From NCBI GenBank assembly GCA_948567375.1, contig OX419761.1, positions 23,226,243 through 23,290,242 of the forward strand: a DNA stretch of 64,000 bases, read 5' to 3'. Origin of the DNA: Lunularia cruciata. Its lineage: Eukaryota; Streptophyta; Marchantiopsida; Lunulariales; Lunulariaceae. Positions 61,001 through 64,000 of the stretch are shown here, piece by piece (within the stretch, counting starts at the first letter, position 1; each line of letters starts with the position of its first letter). Both the position numbers and the translations under genes were made by a program. Below the pieces are notes generated by a model. It was not told where the DNA came from, ran no database searches, and worked only from the letters and a program-made list of their open reading frames with translations.

Positions 61001-63606
61001 TCCACAAATGGAGAGACTCCTTGCTCGGCGCCTTCCCGGACATTGGTTCTGACAGCACGATCAGTAATATTCAGCACTCTGCAGACATTGCCGGGAGATT
61101 CACGTTCGCTCACGACGCTATTCATATCTGCAGGTTGCTGAATTTCTTCTTCTTCTTCCTTGCTGAATTGCAGCGGTGGTTGAACGCTCTGAACGTCCTT
61201 GGATGCCTCGGAAACTGATAGAGCCTCATCTTTCACGTCATGTTTGTCACCAACAATGGTACCCTCTTTCTTGAAATCCTTCTCCTTTCCAGTCGATTGA
61301 CTGTGTTCAACATCTTGGAAGAGTACGGCAGACTGTCGTTTACCCTCTGCACCAGGCAACCCAGTGACTGCCCCGACCCGGTAACCATCGTGAGAGCTTT
61401 CTGCAACAGGAATGCCTAAACCAGGAGCTTCTCGACCCACCAAGGCAGGTGCAATAATGCACCTGATGTCCTCGCGAAGAGCAGAAGATTGAAGATTACT
61501 TGATGGTTTCAAGCAGATTTGCGTACGAGTCCCAGTGCAGTTAATATCATGGAACATTCTCATTGCAGGTTCACCACGAGAAGGTGCTTCCAATCCCATA
61601 GAAACAGTTTCACCGATGTTGAGCTCACAGTCACCAGATGTGCTAACTATCTCTACAACCCGGCACTTGTCCGCCGTTTGATCAGCATGATTAAGAAGTC
61701 CGGGGTCAATAAAACCGGAATCATCACCTTTGAGTTCCCCTTCTGATAAGGAAGGTTCTACAGTCCTTACACTATCCTTGTGCGACCCGCAAATCCCATC
61801 CGCAGCGGTCACGACATCCAAGACTTCTCCAATTGAGATGGCAGCGTCGACGACAGTCGTGCATTCTGAACTCAGGTTCCCGGAGCTTTTGAGAACATCA
61901 GCTAGAGAGGAACTTACCTTAGAGTAGAGTTCATCCTCCGCCAAATTGACGCTCTCAAAACCGTTCGTTGCATCGCAGAGCGGTGCACCACCCTCAGTCT
62001 CGCTTGAAGGTTCCAAGCACCTAGCAAAAAGGTCAGAGGTGGTCAACTCATTGCTGGACTCGACAAGCTGATGAAGGTGGGACAGAGTCTCGAGCTCTCT
62101 TCTTTTGACGTCCTGCCGTGACTCCCCAACGCCGGGGGAATGCAACAAATTCTCATTCCTCATTGTCGATTTTAGAGCTAGCACCACATCGTTGTCTAGT
62201 TGACTGTGAACCCCGACCTTAGTTGAAACAATCCGGCTAACAGCATGTCCAGCTTCGAGCCCGTCTACTGCTGCATCTTTCAAGCAATCACCTGCTGAAC
62301 TCCTCTGTTCTTCCACAAGATTATCAGGACCATCCATCGCTCGCATCCTGCTACCTGCTTTCTCGCCTGAGGAAGGTGCACTATCCGAAGTTGTCTCGTG
62401 ACTGAGAGCGGACACAACTCGTTCGCAGGTATGCCGAGATGATACTTCGCTGACATAAGTATGGACATCCTCTGGTAAATTGGTGACTTCTGTCCCTGCT
62501 GCTTCAACGTCATCTGAGACAACTACGATTTTCTGCACTTGAGCTCCTACACACCCTAAAGTGGAGGGCCCACAAAGCTGTTCACAGGCTACTTCCTTGG
62601 CATCGAGAACACTTGAGCTTTCTACATTACAGACCAAGCTATCAGGTACGACAACCGGAATAGAGTTTGTTCCGTGCTCGGCAAAATTGTCCGGTTCGAA
62701 CTCCGACCCTCCGACAATTTCAGAAGCATAGTCAGAAGTGTCTACAGCTTGATTTTCTCCCATCAGTTGCTTAGATAATATCTCTTGCGGCTGCAAGGGA
62801 CAATGAGAGGCGTCTTCCCTTCCTGTTCTCTCACAAACCTGTCCGTAAAATAAACCTTCATGTGTTTCCGTAGTAACCACAGGGCTAGAACCAGCTTCAG
62901 GCACAGCAATTACTTGTTGATTATATTCCGATACATCCTCCACTTCCAGCGAAAACTCGGAGCCTTCCTCACCTTCAGAATCAGCTAAAAGTTCTTGAAA
63001 ATGCAAACTCTCCCCTGCTCCGACAGTGTAGCAAGTAGAGCCAGGAGCTCGAGACGCTTCAAAGGCCTCCTCCGCTCGGACAAAGTTTTCAAACTCGGTT
63101 TCTTCAGCACTTTGTTCGAAACCAAATTCATTCGCGTCTTCAAACACCTCTAATGGCTCATCTTTCAGGCAATCAACGTCGTTCGCTACACCTTTGACAC
63201 CTTCAAAACCCAACACATACCTATCAAGAGCTGCTCCCAGTTCACTCGCGTCTTTTAACAGATTCGGCTCTCCCTCCCTGCTCTCACGCCCAAAGCTTTC
63301 TCCAGCCGCGCACTCGTCAATTGCACCATTCATTAAAACCGCGTCCATCTCGTGATCGTCAATTTGTAAATAATCTCCCGTTGAGATCGACACGTTCCCG
63401 TGTACGTTCAGCTCATCGCCAACTGATGGTTCCCCTATACCTACTACTCCCTCCTCTTGCCCCACATCCCATCTTACCCCATAACCATCTGAGAGCTCTG
63501 TCGCAGCGACATCTCTCATAGCGACATCTCCCCCACCAACCTCGACAGAAGCCGCAACTCCTGTTCCTGCGTCCTCCCCCGTATCCATTTCCCCTTCCGC
63601 ATCCAT
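52071..63606 (-). CDS. SUVR5: SUVR5-type histone H3K9 methyltransferase, 11 exons
   Basis: Plant C2H2-zinc-finger SET protein. In Arabidopsis SUVR5 deposits H3K9me2 without DNA methylation and acts with LDL1. Exons, all in frame: 63606-60691, 60501-60199, 59102-58992, 58579-58469, 58274-54750, 54515-54354, 54041-53925, 53026-52923, 52807-52673, 52502-52415, 52178-52071; total 2,559 residues. Residues 1-965: acidic, low-complexity, no domain. 966-1180: conserved plant block ([31 protein letters not shown]). Four Cys/His repeats (C..GRRC..YCEKH type) near 1367, 1420, 1482 and 1630. Five C2H2 fingers between about 1806 and 2009. Basic RRRRKK near 2057. Pre-SET 2327-2410; SET from 2416 (RFINHSCAPN, ELAYDY); post-[13 protein letters not shown] at the end. 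The first ATG follows an in-frame stop at 63673. Odd points: GC donor in intron 2, duplicated exon 4 acceptor, GWAV in place of GWGV, and a length nearly twice that of Arabidopsis. Confidence 0.93.
58581..58680 (-). repeat. 86-bp duplication of the exon 4 start within intron 3 of SUVR5
   Basis: The acceptor and first part of exon 4 (from 58579 downwards) are present again 86 bases upstream, with the exon-like start at 58665. Both copies carry a TAG acceptor followed by GCCATTGTCCGGGAGTACAT. The duplicate loses frame against the rest of exon 4, since 86 is not a multiple of three. Confidence 0.9.
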
Positions 63607-64000
63607 CGCTCCTTCTCCCTTCAAGAACCACTCCCCACTCCTCCTGTCCTTGTAATATTTTTCCCAAACTTCTCAAAAGTCATTCCCTAAAAACATACAA
63701 AATGTTCATTTCTCGCTTTCAAGCTCTCCGACCTCGACGGCCCCGCTTTCCCCTCTCCCTCATTTGATTCCCCCTTCCCCCCTCCTCGACACCCCCTCCC
63801 TGCACCCACCTTGCGAGCGAGGAGCGTCCTGATTCAAGCTTCTCGTTCCCTCCCTCCTCCTCTCTCTTCTGCTACAGCTACTGTCGCAGCTCCTCTTCGC
63901 AGTAGTGGTTTAGTATACTCGCTCCCGTCGTAGGGAAGTGGCAGACGGAGGAAGAAGAAGATACTGCTACTACTGCAGCTGCTCGAGCATCTTCGTTTGC
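63607..64000 (-). other. 5' leader and probable promoter-proximal region of SUVR5
   Basis: On the gene's strand this stretch is rich in G and A (C/T-rich on the given strand), typical of a plant 5' UTR. No TATA box is visible. The transcription start and promoter are probably near or beyond the right edge. Confidence 0.5.

Overview
The window is nuclear DNA of a land plant. Two EXORDIUM/PHI-1 genes and one SUVR5 gene are plant-specific families, split genes carry GT-AG introns, and the DNA between genes is AT-rich and full of retroelement remains. Gene style (intronless EXORDIUM genes, a very long SUVR5, an odd SKP1 relative) suits a seed-free plant such as a moss, but I cannot fix the species; this is inference.

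Layout. 1-290: non-LTR-like reverse transcriptase fragment on the minus strand. 3.3-4.3 kb (+) and 11.6-10.6 kb (-): two EXORDIUM-like secreted proteins facing each other tail to tail across 6.3 kb with no recognisable gene. 12-21 kb: AT-rich, no gene I can name, with short tandem duplications and two copies of a small dispersed motif (four copies in the window). 21.3-28.9 kb: two inverted copies (A, B) of an unrecognised repeat family, here called X. 31.8-32.3 kb (-): divergent SKP1-like gene. 39.3-49.4 kb: a third X copy (C), split by a 6 kb decayed chromodomain-bearing Ty3/gypsy element, itself split by a solo LTR of another family (Y). A second Y copy sits in X copy B. 52.07-63.61 kb (-): an 11-exon SUVR5-type histone H3K9 methyltransferase, whose structure I worked out splice site by splice site (2,559 codons).

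The host genes do not form one pathway. The EXORDIUM pair is probably an old local or dispersed duplication acting in the cell wall. SUVR5 is a nuclear silencing enzyme. The most unusual things are family X, the long N-terminus and remodelled exon 4 of SUVR5, its GC-AG intron and altered SET motif, and the small dispersed motif whose hairpin stem changes in a matched way between copies.
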